A stretch of 64,000 bases of DNA, from assembly GCA_016630905.1 (NCBI GenBank), contig WBMQ01000007.1, forward strand, positions 372,001 through 436,000, given 5' to 3'. A program made the position numbers and the translations under genes. Shown piece by piece: positions 44,441 through 57,900 of this stretch (within the stretch, counting starts at the first letter, position 1; the number at the start of each line of letters is the position of its first letter). The notes below the pieces were generated by a model. The model was given only the letters and a program-made list of their open reading frames with translations. It was not told the DNA's origin and did no database searches. This DNA comes from Capillidium heterosporum (Eukaryota > Entomophthoromycota > Entomophthoromycetes > Entomophthorales > Capillidiaceae).

Positions 44441-47400
44441 TTAAAACTTGGTAGCGATGAGGTACATCTTGTCTAGCTCCATGATTATGTTGTTGGGATC
44501 GGGATTGACGATGACATAGGAAATAGATCGGTTGTTGTAAATTCGTGTACGATACAGGCCCATAGCTACTGACTGCTTCTCCTTGATCAACCAGGTAAAA
44601 AGGTGAAAATAAGGTCGACCTATCCAATCATTTTAAAAATGTATAATGTAAGCACATAGTTAAATTGAAAAAATTACTTACCATGAAACACTAAAGGCAC
44701 CTCCTTAGTAAATATATGTACCAGGCTCCAATTTAGCACCATCCTTCATCATAGGGGTAGAATTAACGGTAGTATCGGATGAATTCCCCGCCTTGCGCCA
44801 TTTGTCCAAACTAGGGTCGAATACTAGTCGATCTAAAACCTCCAAGATGTGCTCATTGTAATAAGTCTGACAAATGAGTGGATCCAGCATGCAAGGAACG
44901 TTGACATGACCAGACATAAATGAAGGTCTTAGCAACGCCTGAGCATACAGTTCAGTGGCATTGATGGTCTCACCAGCTCCTACCAGCTTCATGTTTTCAC
45001 GATAGATAAATTCGACAACAACAAAGAAATCGGGATCCAGAGCCATCGATTCCATGTTGAGAACAACTAGTAGGGCACTGGCATCCACGGTACGTTGTTG
45101 GTTGCATCCCGAGTTGTTGTCGTCACATAGGACAACTCCCTTCTTAGCTTTGCCTACACCGGCTGTAAACAGTGTCTTGCGGTTCAGGGCCGATCCCGTG
45201 ATGAAATACACATCGCCGAATTGTTCCAAAAGGTGTTTCTGACCATCGGTAGGTGGTGTTACCGTCAGGATGACAATGGGCAAAAACTCTTCAAGGTGGC
45301 TGGATCTCAAGGAACCTACGAAATACTCCATAGACTTTGGGAAGTTGGCCGATAGATCACAGATAACGACATGGCCTTCCAACTTGGATACTTCGTTTAA
45401 TGTATCATAGTATGTATTTTCCTGCATCATCTCGGAAACTACCTTGGCAATATTACGTTCCTGTAGCGACAAATTCTCACTGCTAGTTGGTGCTTCTTCG
45501 ATGTCACTGAACTGAGGGTTAAGATCTTCAATCAAAATATTGTTTTCCTGCTCAGATTCTTCACCCTCGGACTGCAGTACCAAGTTTCGCTTCTTATCTA
45601 TTGATTCGGCGGTAGAGTTCTTAGTCGATGTACGACCCATCGGTACAGCTGCCTCCACTTTCTTGTCCTTACCACTTAGTTTGACGTCCTTCTTCAACAA
45701 AGTAGGCAGGTCGTTGACATGGCTTGGCTCTTCGCTCACTTCCGTCTCTACCCGGTTGAAGTAAGCGGGGATAGCTTCCGTGTACAGGAAACTGTGGTCA
45801 TCTAAACTGTTACCTGGTTGGCCTAGAGTACTGATTCGGTTGGCATCGTATGCAGAGCATGATATGATGAATCCAGTCTCTTTACCAGTTATCAGGTAGG
45901 AGACAGGGTTCATGAGGATGGTGCCTTTGGATGACTTGTTGGTCTTTGCGTTGGGGGAGGGGATGTTGATGGCGAACAGGGTGACGCCAAAGTACTTGTA
46001 GATGACTTCGGCAACATCGATGAACTGCATACCGTGGAAGTAGGTCGAAAAGGTGATTGAATAAATCTCGTGAGTCGCTCCTTCGATGTACTCGTTGAGC
46101 CACTCTAGTTCTAAAATAAAAATAAGCAGCTGTATTGGATTTAAAGGCACCTGGCTTGTTCTCCAAGCTGTCGGTAAGCTCAGTGGATGTGGCGTCGGTG
46201 ACTGAGGTTGTGAGTAGGTAAATCATCGTCGAGAACCCAGGGTTGATCAGGTTCTGAGCCAACATCCCAAGTCGCAGTTCCTGGATGCAGATGACACGAC
46301 GGGCCAGTTGGTCAAAGTGAGGCTTGTTCTCTGGTAAGCTGACTTGGGCATACAGCTTCATGTTGCGACTGAACCTCTTCAGAGACTAATTGCTTGTCAG
46401 TTATGGATGCTATCGAATATTACCAAAGCCAGCATGACGGCAGTAGCATCCCCTTCACGGTCATCCTCGGGAGAGAACTTGTTGGTGAGGACAAAGCAGG
46501 CCTTTGCCTTGGATGCTCGAACCTTCTGCAAGCTCGTAGTAGATGTTGCTAAACTTCAAATAGAATGTAACTAAGCTTAGAACCATGAAAAAGTTACCCC
46601 TTGACATATTGTACCCTATTGAGATAGATAGGATCATTGAGTACCGACTGCAGCTCCTCACTTGGTTCATTGGGATTTAGAATTACAACGATTGTGTTCA
46701 TAGTCTGCATGCCATGGTCTTCACAGAAGAACTCCCGTAGAAACTCGGACACTGTATTAAAATCAAAGGTCCCACATACGATGACATGGCGTTCACTGTG
46801 CTCAGGTTCGAAGGACCGGTCATACAAACTACGTTTTTCCAACAGACTTAACAGTTCGCTGATCTTTCCCGGCAAGTACAAAGCCCCCGCTATCATGATA
46901 TATAGCATGATAATGCGGGACCACATGTCATCAGGGGCGATATCTGAGTTGAAACCTGATGTTGAGCTCACAGCTGTCTTGAAGAAGACGTCGAAAAAAT
47001 CGGGGAGTCTATGCAAGTCGTTATTCTGCTCTCGTTTTTTGTAGGTCACGATGTGGATCCAAGCAGTCACAAAAAGGATTGAAGAGAATATTGTCAAGCC
47101 TGGATAAAATATTTAGTTCAGTTGAATTTTTACAAGACCTATAAACTTACACAGTTGGATCGTCTTTTTGGTGATGGAATCAAAGTTGTAGAAAGTGTTC
47201 TTCATCGGTAATAGCAATACCGAAGCTGAATAGTATAGCCTCAAGAAACGAAAAGGATAGATATAGACCTAGAAGCAAGTAGTTAGAATTTAAATTCCAA
47301 AAATAAATTCTGATTACAAAGAAGCTAGCTCCCATGTATGTGTTCGAATAGTTAACCTCAGTGCAGAAAAAATCGATTATATATACTAGAATAGGCGGTA

Positions 47401-48050
47401 CGACGGATATAATTGTCAGTCCCGAAAATTGGGTAAAAATGGCTTCTAGTATGTTGGCTGCAATCAAGATCCTAGGAATCCACTGAATTAGCAATATGAA
47501 TGCCAACATAAATTCAATTATCAGACAGCAGTAGGGCAGTGGTTGCTCGACATCCCCTTTCCTTGCATAACCCGTGTTCTAATTTTCATTATGAAGATTA
47601 ACATAAAGCATATAATTGAAATAAAAATATTACCCACACATAAATAAAGACGAATAGCAAGTTTACAAGGGTGTCGAAGAGGTCCAAGCACCTCCCCACA
47701 ATCGAATTGTCCAAGTAGAAGGTGATACGCTGCTTCCAAGTGGGATATTGACCCAAATCAGCCCAAGCCTTCATAAGACTGCTTGAAGTACCATTCCAGA
47801 CGTTTCCATGTACATCTGGAGTTAAAGCAGAGCCTTCAATGCTCAGTTCGGTGTTGGTGAAATTGGAAAAGTCCAAGCTTACAGGCTTTTTATAACTGAT
47901 TCGATTCAAATTTTTGGGATGTGACGGTTGCGATTGGTTGATGGGTAGCACCAATGAGGATCTCCGTCTAAATATACTGCTATGAGGAGTACGTACTCTT
48001 TGTCCTTGAACTTTGAGTAGAGGAGTTGATTCCTTTGATTCCGATTCCAT
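44441..48050 (-). CDS. Slo/BK-like RCK channel, copy a
   Basis: Eight exons can be placed: 48050-47634, 47578-47318, 47268-47151, 47099-46598, 46553-46424, 46385-46151, 46110-44682, 44619-44441. MESESKESTPLLK start, then helices S1 (LFDTLVNLLFVFIYVW), S2 (EFMLAFILLIQWIPRILI), S3 (GLTIISVVPPILVYIID), S4-like VYIYPFRFLRLYYSAS, S5, and a pore reading SSTSGFNSDIAPDD instead of TVGYGD, then S6 (IIMLYIMIAGALYL). RCK1 starts ERHVIVCGTFDFNTVSEFLR and RCK2 starts GHVVICDLSANFPKSMEYF, separated by an acidic, variable linker. A one-base excess at about 44722 ends the frame at TYIY, giving about 1,022 residues and losing the last about 75, which are still preserved in the DNA. Family assignment is firm; ion selectivity is open. 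Confidence 0.85.
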
Positions 48051-48150
48051 TAATATAAAATTGGTGAATTCTATGGCTATGGATGTAAGTAACTATAGGT
48101 TGTTGCTTTGAATTGAAAGATGAGCATCAAATTTTACAAAGATGAATACA

Positions 48151-48158
48151 TATTTATA
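48151..48158 (-). promoter_or_regulatory. TATA box of channel copy a
   Basis: TATAAATA on the minus strand, 101-108 bases upstream of the ATG at 48050. Confidence 0.6.
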
Positions 48159-49736
48159 CTGAACCCCGATAATCAACTTTTTATTATTGGTAAAATCAAT
48201 ATGTGTTCTATTGTTTTATGATGATTGCCTTAAAAATAGTCGAGTTGCCCAGGTACCTCAACTTATAAATTAGGAACTGATGTTTGCCAGTTTTGGATTG
48301 GAAATTGATTGAGCGGTTTCTAGTCTTACCCCAACTTCCATCACAGCCTGGAGAATATATGTATTTTAGATATACTATTTACGACAAAGTGTGAAGTCAT
48401 GAATCTAGATAGAATTTCTAAGACAAGTACATTAGTTATAGCTCTTGGAAAACACAGGATATAAATCACCTCAATATTCAGTGAGCTCATGATTATATAC
48501 GCCTATCGCTATTTTGATATCCAAAAAAATTCTATAGTATTCTCAATATTTCAATGTCTACATTCACAAAAGTGTGTAAGCTTTTACTACTCATACTCTG
48601 ATTGATGAGCCTTTAGAATTTAACCAACAAAAGTATATTAGGAATGTATTTTTTAGTATAAAAAAGGTAATGATATAGTTCGAATTGAAATATAAAAGTT
48701 CATAATTAGTTGATACACAAAGAATTAAGCATAAGTACTTTTCTACATTTTAGTTTTATTGAAAATATACCATATATAGCCTTTAGTAATTTTGACTGGT
48801 TAGAGCCAAACAATATTTTTAAGAATAGTATAATGGGAAAGGTATCTAAATTTAAAATATAGTATACATATATTTGATACCAGAAAAGTTGCTATCAAAG
48901 TATGGGTATCTACACTTTAGCTCGAAAAATAACATTATCTTTGTAAAGTATAACAATTTGCAATCGCTCCATTTATGGGGCAAAATCAATATACCTGATA
49001 GAAGCCTCAGACCAGTTTTTAATAGCGAGGTTGGTAGAATTGAATAGGCATAGATACCATTCAATTTTCACCGTAAAGGGAGCTTATTGATGAGAATTAC
49101 AAGCTACAGTAATTAACTCCTTAATTAAATCTATTGCCAATAAATAAAATAGGGATGAGGAAGCTTGAGAATATATCTCTTGACTATAACTTTGCCTAAC
49201 TCAATATCCAAGCTAAAACATGGTCTAATAACAGGAACTAAACTTAAGTTGTATTAAAAACACCCAAACCGAGATCAACGGATCATAGTGAACCGTGCTA
49301 TACTTTAAAAACCAATTTAGTCTAACTAGTTCCAATAGGACAGGAGGCTATCCGATCTCTTAGCTTACTCTCTTTGTATGTTTCTTTGGTAGAACTATAA
49401 GCTAATAGTGCTTTCCATATCCCCGTTTCATCTCCATTTTTGGGAATGGGATTTAAAAATTCTTTGATGGCCAAAGAATTTAAGCTTTGAAGCGAAAATC
49501 ATAGTTATTTATAAAGAAGGTCAAGATCTCGTACCAAATTGCAATCCAAAATTAAATATTTGTATTAAATTTAACTTTTCCCTTTTAAACTAAACTTGAG
49601 ATAACCATCGCTAATTATGGTGATAAAAATCGATAGCTCAAAGCTTTAGCTATAATTTTCTAACAATATAAAAGCTAGATCAATAGAATTTCAAAATAAC
49701 AAATTTATAGACTTTATATCGATCCAATCGTAAGAA
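48159..49736. other. Intergenic DNA between channel copies a and b
   Basis: AT-rich. The part just before copy b's stop (about 49650-49736) resembles the DNA just after copy c (AGATCAATAGAA ... CAATCGTAA). Nothing else seen. Confidence 0.5.
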
Positions 49737-52700
49737 TCAAAAATTAGTAGCGATGAAATACACTTTGTCTAGCTCCATAATGATGTTGTTGGGATCAGGG
49801 TTAACAATGACATACGAAATAGGCCTGTTGTTATAAGTTCGTGTACGATACAGGCCCATAGCTACCGATTGCTTCTCCTTAATCAACCAGGTGAAGAGGT
49901 GGAAGTAGGGTCGACCTATCCAATCGATATATTTGAAGTAATCATTAGTATGTAAATAGTAGAAATATTTTCTTACTAATAAATATAGCAGGAACTTCTC
50001 TTGTAAATATATGGCTCGGTTCCAATTTGGCTCCATCTTTCATGAGAGGAGTCGATATAGCAGTAGTGTCGAATGAATCGCCAGTTTCTCTCAATTTGTC
50101 TAAACTAGGATCAAAGACCAAGACGGATCCTAAAACCTCCAGGAATGTATTCATTGTAGTAGGTTTGACATATGAGTGGATCCAACATACAGGGTGCGTT
50201 GACATGACCTGACATGAAGCTAGGGCGAAGTAGAGCCTGGGCGTACAGTTCAGTAGCATTGATAGTCTCACCAGCTCCTACCAGCTTCATGTTCTCACGA
50301 TAGATAAATTCGACAACAACAAAGAAATCGGGGTCCAGAGCCATCGATTCCATGTTGAGGACAACTAGTAGGGCACTGGCATCCACGGTACGTTGTTGGT
50401 TGCATCCCGAGTTGTTGTCGTCACATAGGACAACTCCTTTCTTAGCTTTGCCTACACCGGCTGTAAACAGTGTTTTGCGGTTCAGGGCCGATCCCGTGAT
50501 GAAATACACATCACCGAATTGTTCCAAAAGGTGTTTCTGACCATCAGTAGGTGGTGTTACCGTCAGGATGACAATGGGCAAAAACTCTTCAAGGTGGCTG
50601 GATCTCAAGGAACCTACGAAATACTCCATAGACTTTGGGAAGTTGGCCGATAAATCACAGATAACGACATGGCCTTCCAACTTGGATATTTCGTTCAATG
50701 TATCATAGTACGTATTCTCCTGCATCATGTCAGAGACTACCTTGGCAATATTACGTTCCTGGAACGTTAGGCTTGCACCACTTGTAGCACAGCTGTTGTA
50801 CTCATCATCAATGTTGCTAAAATGGAGTTTAAAGCCGTCAGTCAGCGTATCATTTTCTTGATTTGAATCCTCACTATCTGATTGCAGTACCAAGCTTTGT
50901 TTCCTGTCCATCGACTCAGCAATAGAGTTCTTGGTCGATGCACTTCCTATAAGTATAGTCGCTTCAACCTTGTTATCTTTTACATCCTTGTTCAGAGTAA
51001 TGGGAAAATTATTGACATGACTTGGCTCTTCACTTACTTCTATCCCCACTTGATTGAAACAAGCAGAGGTAGTTTCTGTGTACAGGAAATTGTGGTCATC
51101 TAAACTGTTACCTGGTTGGCCTAGAGTACTGATTCGGTTGGCATCGTATGCAGAGCATGATATGATGAATCCAGTCTCTTTACCAGTTATCAGGTAGGAG
51201 ACAGGGTTCATGAGGATGGTGCCTTTGGATGACTTGTTGGTCTTTGCGTTGGGGGAGGGGATGTTGATGGCGAACAGGGTGACGCCAAAGTACTTGTAGA
51301 TGACTTCGGCAACATCGATGAACTGCATACCGTGGAAGTAGGTCGAAAAGGTGATTGAATAAATCTCGTGAGTCGCTCCTTCGATGTACTCGTTGAGCCA
51401 CTCTAGTTCTAAAATAAAAATAAGCAGCTGTATTGGATTTAAAGGCACCTGGCTTGTTCTCCAAGCTGTCGGTAAGCTCAGTGGATGTGGCGTCGGTGAC
51501 TGAGGTTGTGAGTAGGTAAATCATCGTCGAGAACCCAGGGTTGATCAGGTTCTGAGCCAACATCCCAAGTCGCAGTTCCTGGATGCAGATGACACGACGG
51601 GCCAGTTGGTCAAAGTGGGGCTTGTTCTCTGGTAAGCTGACTTGAGCATACAGCTTCATGTTGCGACTGAACCTCTTCAGAGACTAATTGCTTGTCAGTT
51701 ATGGATGCTATCGAATATTACCAAGGCCAGCATGACGGCAGTAGCATCCCCTTCACGGTCATCCTCGGGAGAGAACTTGTTGGTGAGGACAAAGCAGGCC
51801 TTTGCCTTGGATGCTCGAACCTTCTGCAAACTACGATAGGAGGTCGCCAGTCTTCAAACAAAAGCTGTTAATCAATTTTTAAATAGAAATTACCCCTTGA
51901 CGTACTGCACTCTATTGAGATAGATAGGATCATTGAGTACCGACTGCAGCTCCTCACTTGGTTCATTGGGATTTAGAATTACAACGATTGTGTTCATAGT
52001 CTGCATGCCATGGTCTTCACAGAAGAACTCCCGTAGAAACTCGGACACTGTATTAAAATCAAAAGTACCACATACAATGACATGACGCTCGCTACGTTCT
52101 GGCTCAAAGAATCGGTCGTAAGGACTACGTTTTTCCAATAAACTCAACAGTTCCCTGATCTTTCCTGGTAGATACAAGGCTCCCGCTATCATAATATACA
52201 GCATGATAATACGAGACCACATGTCATCAGGAGTGATGTCCGACCTAAAGCCCGATGTACTACTTACAACCGTCTTGAAGAAGACTTCGAAGAAGTTAGG
52301 TAGTTTACGCGAGTCGTGGTTCTGCTCTCCCTTTTTGTAGGTTACGATGTGAATCCAAGCACTTACAAAGAGAATGGAAGAGAATATTGTTAAACCTAGG
52401 CATTAAGTTCAGATTAGTTCAGTTGGATTTGAATTGTACACAAGCTTACATAGCTGGATCGTCTTCTTGGTTATAGGGTTGAAGCTGAAAAAGGCATTCT
52501 TTACTGGTAGCAACAGCACCGATGCCGAATAATAAAGTCTCATAAAACGAAGCGGATAAATATATACCTAGTTTGATCAAAAATAAATAATATCAGCTTA
52601 TATTCAGAAAAGTCAAATTCAATTACAAAGAAGCCGGCTCCCATGTAGGTGTTGGAGAAGTTGATCTCTCTGGATAAGAAATCTAATGCATAGACTAAAA

Positions 52701-53388
52701 TGGGTGGGAAAGTGGAGATAATGGTCAGCCCTGAAAATTGGGTTATTAGTGTATCCAGGATATCGGCTGTAATTAAAACTCTTGGAATCCATTGTACTAA
52801 AAGCACGAAGGCCAATGTAAACTCGATAAGCACGCAAGTGAAAGGTAATTGCTGTTCATAATCGTCTTTTTTAGCATATCCCGTGTTCTATTTATAAAAT
52901 AATTAAGAATATACAACTTTAAATTGGAAATTCCAACACATAATTGTAAAAGTAAAAAGCATGTGTAAAATGAAAATTACCCATATGTAGATCATAACAA
53001 ACAGTAGATTTACAAAAGTATCGAGCAGATCCCAGTACCTGCCTACTCTAGAGTTGTCCAAGTAGAAAGTTATGCGTTGCCTCCAAGTTGGTTTCTGGCC
53101 CATATCGGCCCAATTCTTCATAACACTGGTTGTACTCTTGATCCAACTTTTGGTTTGTAGCTCGTTGGTCAAGCTGGAACCTTCTATACTCAATTCAGAC
53201 ATTGTGAAATTGGAGGCATCCAAACTTTTTGGCCTCTTGTAGTTAATACGATCAAAGGTATTGAATCGTGGCTGAGGCTTTGTATGTTCAATTGAATGGT
53301 TGCGTCGATGGGATATGTCTATAGAAGTATGTCTTTTCCTCCCTTTGGATTTAAGTAGCGGGGTAGTCTCTTGAGATCCCAGCTCCAT
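49737..53388 (-). CDS. Slo/BK-like RCK channel, copy b
   Basis: Same eight-exon plan as copy a: 53388-52981, 52887-52627, 52567-52450, 52395-51894, 51851-51722, 51683-51449, 51408-49977, 49915-49737. The start at 53388 (MELGSQETTPLLK) is chosen because copies a and c begin the same way; the frame is open further upstream. Pore reads SSTSGFRSDITPDD. RCK1 and RCK2 as in copy a, but the inter-RCK linker is distinct (SDSEDSNQENDTLTDGF). A net four-base excess within 50115-50150 ends the frame at FRIRLGL, about 983 residues, while the following LVFDPSLDK...EPSHIFTREVP and the last exon remain readable in the other frame. Parts of exon 4 match copy a and intron 4 plus exon 5 match copy c, so it is a mosaic. 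Confidence 0.83.
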
Positions 53389-53458
53389 ACTTGAAGTTGA
53401 AAGGCGGATGTTATCTCGAAGTTTCAATAGAAGTCTAAAATACAAGATACAGTTCCCA

Positions 53459-53466
53459 TATTTATA
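53459..53466 (-). promoter_or_regulatory. TATA box of channel copy b
   Basis: TATAAATA on the minus strand, 71-78 bases upstream of the ATG at 53388. Confidence 0.6.
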
Positions 53467-54127
53467 CTCTTCTATTCACTTTTGATTAAATTGGTTTGGC
53501 AGAGTCAGTTTTAGATTGTAAGTTGAATACAAACTGACATTACATCTGTGACGAGCTCCCTTATATGGGAAGGAACTTTCAAAGACCAACAACTTTAATA
53601 CTTTTCTTAAACATAATATTTATTCTTTAAACAATAAAACTATTATAAAAATACTAAAAATATTGCCTTATAAGGAATAAGGTAAGGAATGAGATTATTT
53701 AAGTTTGAACATTTCCCTCCATATTTCCTTGGAAGCTTTACTTATTTACATCATCAAAGTAGAGCTTATAATCTATTATAAACAAACTTTAAATCCATTC
53801 TGCCGATCTTATTCGTTTGAATTTAGATTATTTCCCCATATATTATTTTTAGCCAATTTAGAAGCTATTTAATATTGCTTCTAAACCAATGTACTATATT
53901 TTCTATTATACAGGTGGAGTGATTTGTAAAATGGTGTCAATGCTTCACGAAACTTCCTATAAAAATCCACTACAGAAAATATATTAGCTGCCAGGTGCTA
54001 AAAGTACCTATCGGCAAAGCTCCAATACCTGACCTTCTAATAGCATCCTAAATTTGAATAAATCATTTAAATTGAAGATACCATTAGTCGTTTTGATATC
54101 ATTTTGCGAGTCGCCGTATTTACAAAG
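53467..54127. other. Intergenic DNA upstream of channel copy b
   Basis: AT-rich spacer between the copy b promoter and the shared flank of copy c. No gene seen. Confidence 0.45.
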
Positions 54128-54988
54128 TAAAGCTGTAGACAATATTTTGGTACAAAAAGCAAAGCTTTGAAAGTATTCTTTTTATGGCAATTATGGGTAG
54201 TTGAACTTCAAGCTGTTTAACAGTCACTAATATACCAATTAGATAGTAGTTACTTGATTTGAATGGGCAGCACAAGTAGGTATAAGCAGTTGCTACATAT
54301 GCCTATGACCAAGTAGAGATTTAAACAAATAAAATAATGGTAGATATATTGTATTTATAATCCAAATACCAAGACTTAAAAGCTATGCTCCTTATAAGAA
54401 AAACTTTGTCGGTGAAAATCATAAGTTGTGGACAAAAGTTTCAAATAAGAAAGGCCGTATCAAATAACTGAAATTTATAAGCTTTCATAATATTGTTAAA
54501 TAGTTTCAAAAACCCCTACAATAAATCCTTCAAGTAGCTGTATGCATAAAAAGGAGGTAAGGATGCGCTTCAACGTTTAGCTTTAGAAAATGAAGTTGAT
54601 TGGTAGCCCATCTTTACGATTTGCTACAATAAGTTAATTAACAAGCCTTAGAAAACAACAGAAGTATAAGCCATCAGCTTAATCTACAAACTCATTGATA
54701 TATTAGGGATTTTGCAGAATCTGCAGTAAGTTTTTCAGAGTATTAGTGCCTCCCATCAAGCTAAATTCAGGATTGAATATTTGTACCTAGTCAATTTTAT
54801 TTCTCTGTAAATCAAACTTAACACTATCATCACTCTTTACCATGATAAGGGTCAATAACCCAAAGCTAAAATAACAACATTTGACAATGATTAAGTTAGA
54901 TCAATAGAACATTCAAATTCCAACAAATTTTAAATTAATAAATCTACAAACTTTATGTCGTCTCAATCGTAAAACCAAAATGTAAAAA
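54128..54988. repeat. 3' flank of channel copy c, homologous to 43590-44440
   Basis: Second member of the old duplicated non-coding flank. Begins with the same TGTAGACAATATTTTGGTAC block as the copy a flank and keeps the same block order. Confidence 0.7.
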
Positions 54989-57900
54989 CTAAAACTTGGT
55001 AGCGATGAGGTACATCTTGTCTAGCTCCATGATGATATTGTTAGGGTCGGGGTTGACAATCACGTAGGAGATAGGTCGGTTGTTGTAAGTTCGTGTGCGG
55101 TACAGACCCATAGCAACTGACTTCTTCTCCTTGATCAACCAGGTGAAGAGATGGAAATAAGGACGGCCTATTTGTATTGAAATTATATAAAATAAAGAAT
55201 AGTCAGTATATAGACATGATAAAATTTTCTTACCATGGAATACAGAAGGTACCTCCTTAGTAAATATATGGCTTGGTTCCAATTTGGCTCCATCTTTCAT
55301 GAGAGGAGTCGATATGACGGTAGTGTCGGATGAATCACCAGCCTTCCTCCACTTGTCTAAACTAGGATCAAAGACCAAGCGATCTAAAACCTCCAGAATG
55401 TATTCGTTGTAGTAGGTTTGACATATGAGTGGATCCAACATACAGGGTGCAGTTGACGTGACCTGACATGAAGCTAGGGCGAAGTAGAGCCTGGGCGTAC
55501 AGTTCAGTAGCATTGATAGTCTCACCAGCTCCTACCAGCTTCATGTTCTCACGATAGATAAATTCGACAACAACAAAGAAATCGGGGTCCAGAGCCATCG
55601 ATTCCATGTTGAGGACAACTAGTAGGGCACTGGCATCCACGGTACGTTGTTGGTTGCATCCCGAGTTGTTGTCGTCACATAGGACAACTCCTTTCTTAGC
55701 TTTGCCTACACCGGCTGTAAACAGTGTCTTGCGGTTCAGGGCCGATCCCGTGATGAAATACACATCACCGAATTGTTCCAAAAGGTGTTTCTGACCATCG
55801 GTAGGTGGTGTTACCGTCAGGATGACAATGGGCAAAAACTCTTCAAGGTGGCTGGATCTCAAGGAACCTACGAAATACTCCATAGACTTTGGGAAGTTGG
55901 CCGATAGATCACAGATAACGACATGGCCTTCCAACTTGGATACTTCGTTCAATGTATCATAGTACGTATTTTCCTGCATCATCTCGGAAACTACCTTGGC
56001 AATATTACGTTCCTGTAGCGACAAATTCTCACTGCTAGTTGGTGCTTCTTCGATGTCACTGAACTGAGGGTTAAGATCTTCAATCAAAATATTGTTTTCC
56101 TGCTCAGATTCTTCACCCTCGGACTGCAGTACCAAGTTTCGCTTCTTATCTATTGATTCGGCGGTAGAGTTCTTAGTCGATGTACGACCCATCGGTACAG
56201 CTGCCTCCACTTTCTTGTCCTTACCACTTAGTTTGACGTCTTTCTTCAACAAAGTAGGCAGGTCGTTGACATGGCTTGGCTCTTCGCTCACTTCCGTCTC
56301 TACCCGGTTGAAGTAAGCGGGGATAGCTTCCGTGTACAGGAAACTGTGGTCATCTAAACTGTTACCTGGTTGGCCTAGAGTACTGATTCGGTTGGCATCG
56401 TATGCAGAGCATGATATGATGAATCCAGTCTCTTTGCCAGTTATCAGGTAGGAGACAGGGTTCATGAGGATGGTGCCTTTGGATGACTTGTTGGTCTTTG
56501 CGTTGGGGGAGGGGATGTTGATGGCGAACAGGGTGACGCCAAAGTACTTGTAGATGACTTCGGCAACATCGATGAACTGCATACCGTGGAAGTAGGTCGA
56601 AAAGGTGATTGAATAAATCTCGTGAGTCGCTCCTTCGATGTACTCGTTGAGCCACTCTAGTTCTAAAATAAAAATAAGCAGCTGTATTGGATTTAAAGGC
56701 ACCTGGCTTGTTCTCCAAGCTGTCGGTAAGCTCAGTGGATGTGGCGTCGGTGACTGAGGTTGTGAGTAGGTAAATCATCGTCGAGAACCCAGGGTTGATC
56801 AGGTTCTGAGCCAACATCCCAAGTCGCAGTTCCTGGATGCAGATGACACGACGGGCCAGTTGGTCAAAGTGGGGCTTGTTCTCTGGTAAGCTGACTTGGG
56901 CATACAGCTTCATGTTGCGACTGAACCTCTTCAGAGACTAATTGTTTGTCAGTTATGGATGCTATCGAATATTACCAAGGCCAGCATGACGGCAGTAGCA
57001 TCCCCTTCACGGTCATCCTCGGGAGAGAACTTGTTGGTGAGGACAAAGCAGGCCTTTGCCTTGGATGCTCGAACCTTCTGCAAACTACGATAGGAGGTCG
57101 CCAGTCTTCAAACAAAAGCTGTTAATCAACTTTTAAATAGAAATTACCCCTTGACGTACTTGCACCCTACTGAGGTAGGCCGGGTCGCTGAGTACAGATC
57201 GCAACTCCTCACTCGGCTCTTCAGGGTTCAAAATCACGACAACTGTATTCATAGTCTGCATACCATGGTCCTCACAGAAGAACTCTCTGAGAAACTCGAA
57301 CATTGTATTAAAGTCGAAAGTACCACATACAATAACGTGTCGCTCACTACGTTCTGGCTCGAAGGATCGATCGTAAGGACTACGTTTTTCTAGCAGACTT
57401 AACAGTTCGCTGATTTTTCCTGGTAGGTACAGGGCACCTGCTATCATGATGTATAACATTATGATGCGCGACCACATGTCGTCTGGTGCAATGTCTGAGT
57501 TGAAGCCCGACGTACTGCTTACGACCGTCTTGAAGAAGACTTCAAAGAAATTGGGTAGTTTACGCGAGTCATGCTTCTGTTCTCCCTTCTTGTAGGTTAC
57601 GATGTGGATCCAAGCAGTCACGAAAAGGATTGAAGAAAATATCGTCAAGCCTGAGCATTAATTTTAGGTTAGCTCAGTTAAACTGGATAATTTAGAAGCT
57701 TACATAGTTGTATTGTCTTCTTTGTGATCGGTTTAAAATTGAAAAGGGCATTCTTCACCGGTAGTAACAGCACTGATGCCGAGTAATAAAGTCTCAGAAA
57801 GCGAAATGGATAGATATAAGCCTAAAGTAACAGATAGAAAAAACGTTAGAACTTACATCCTAAAGGTCAAATTCAATTACGAAGAAGCCGGCTCCCATGT

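Noticed and set aside
45882-46361. 159-codon frame repeated in all three channel genes
   Set aside because: It starts in the true exon 6 frame but reads through intron 6 into the wrong frame of exon 7; the repetition comes from the converted tract.
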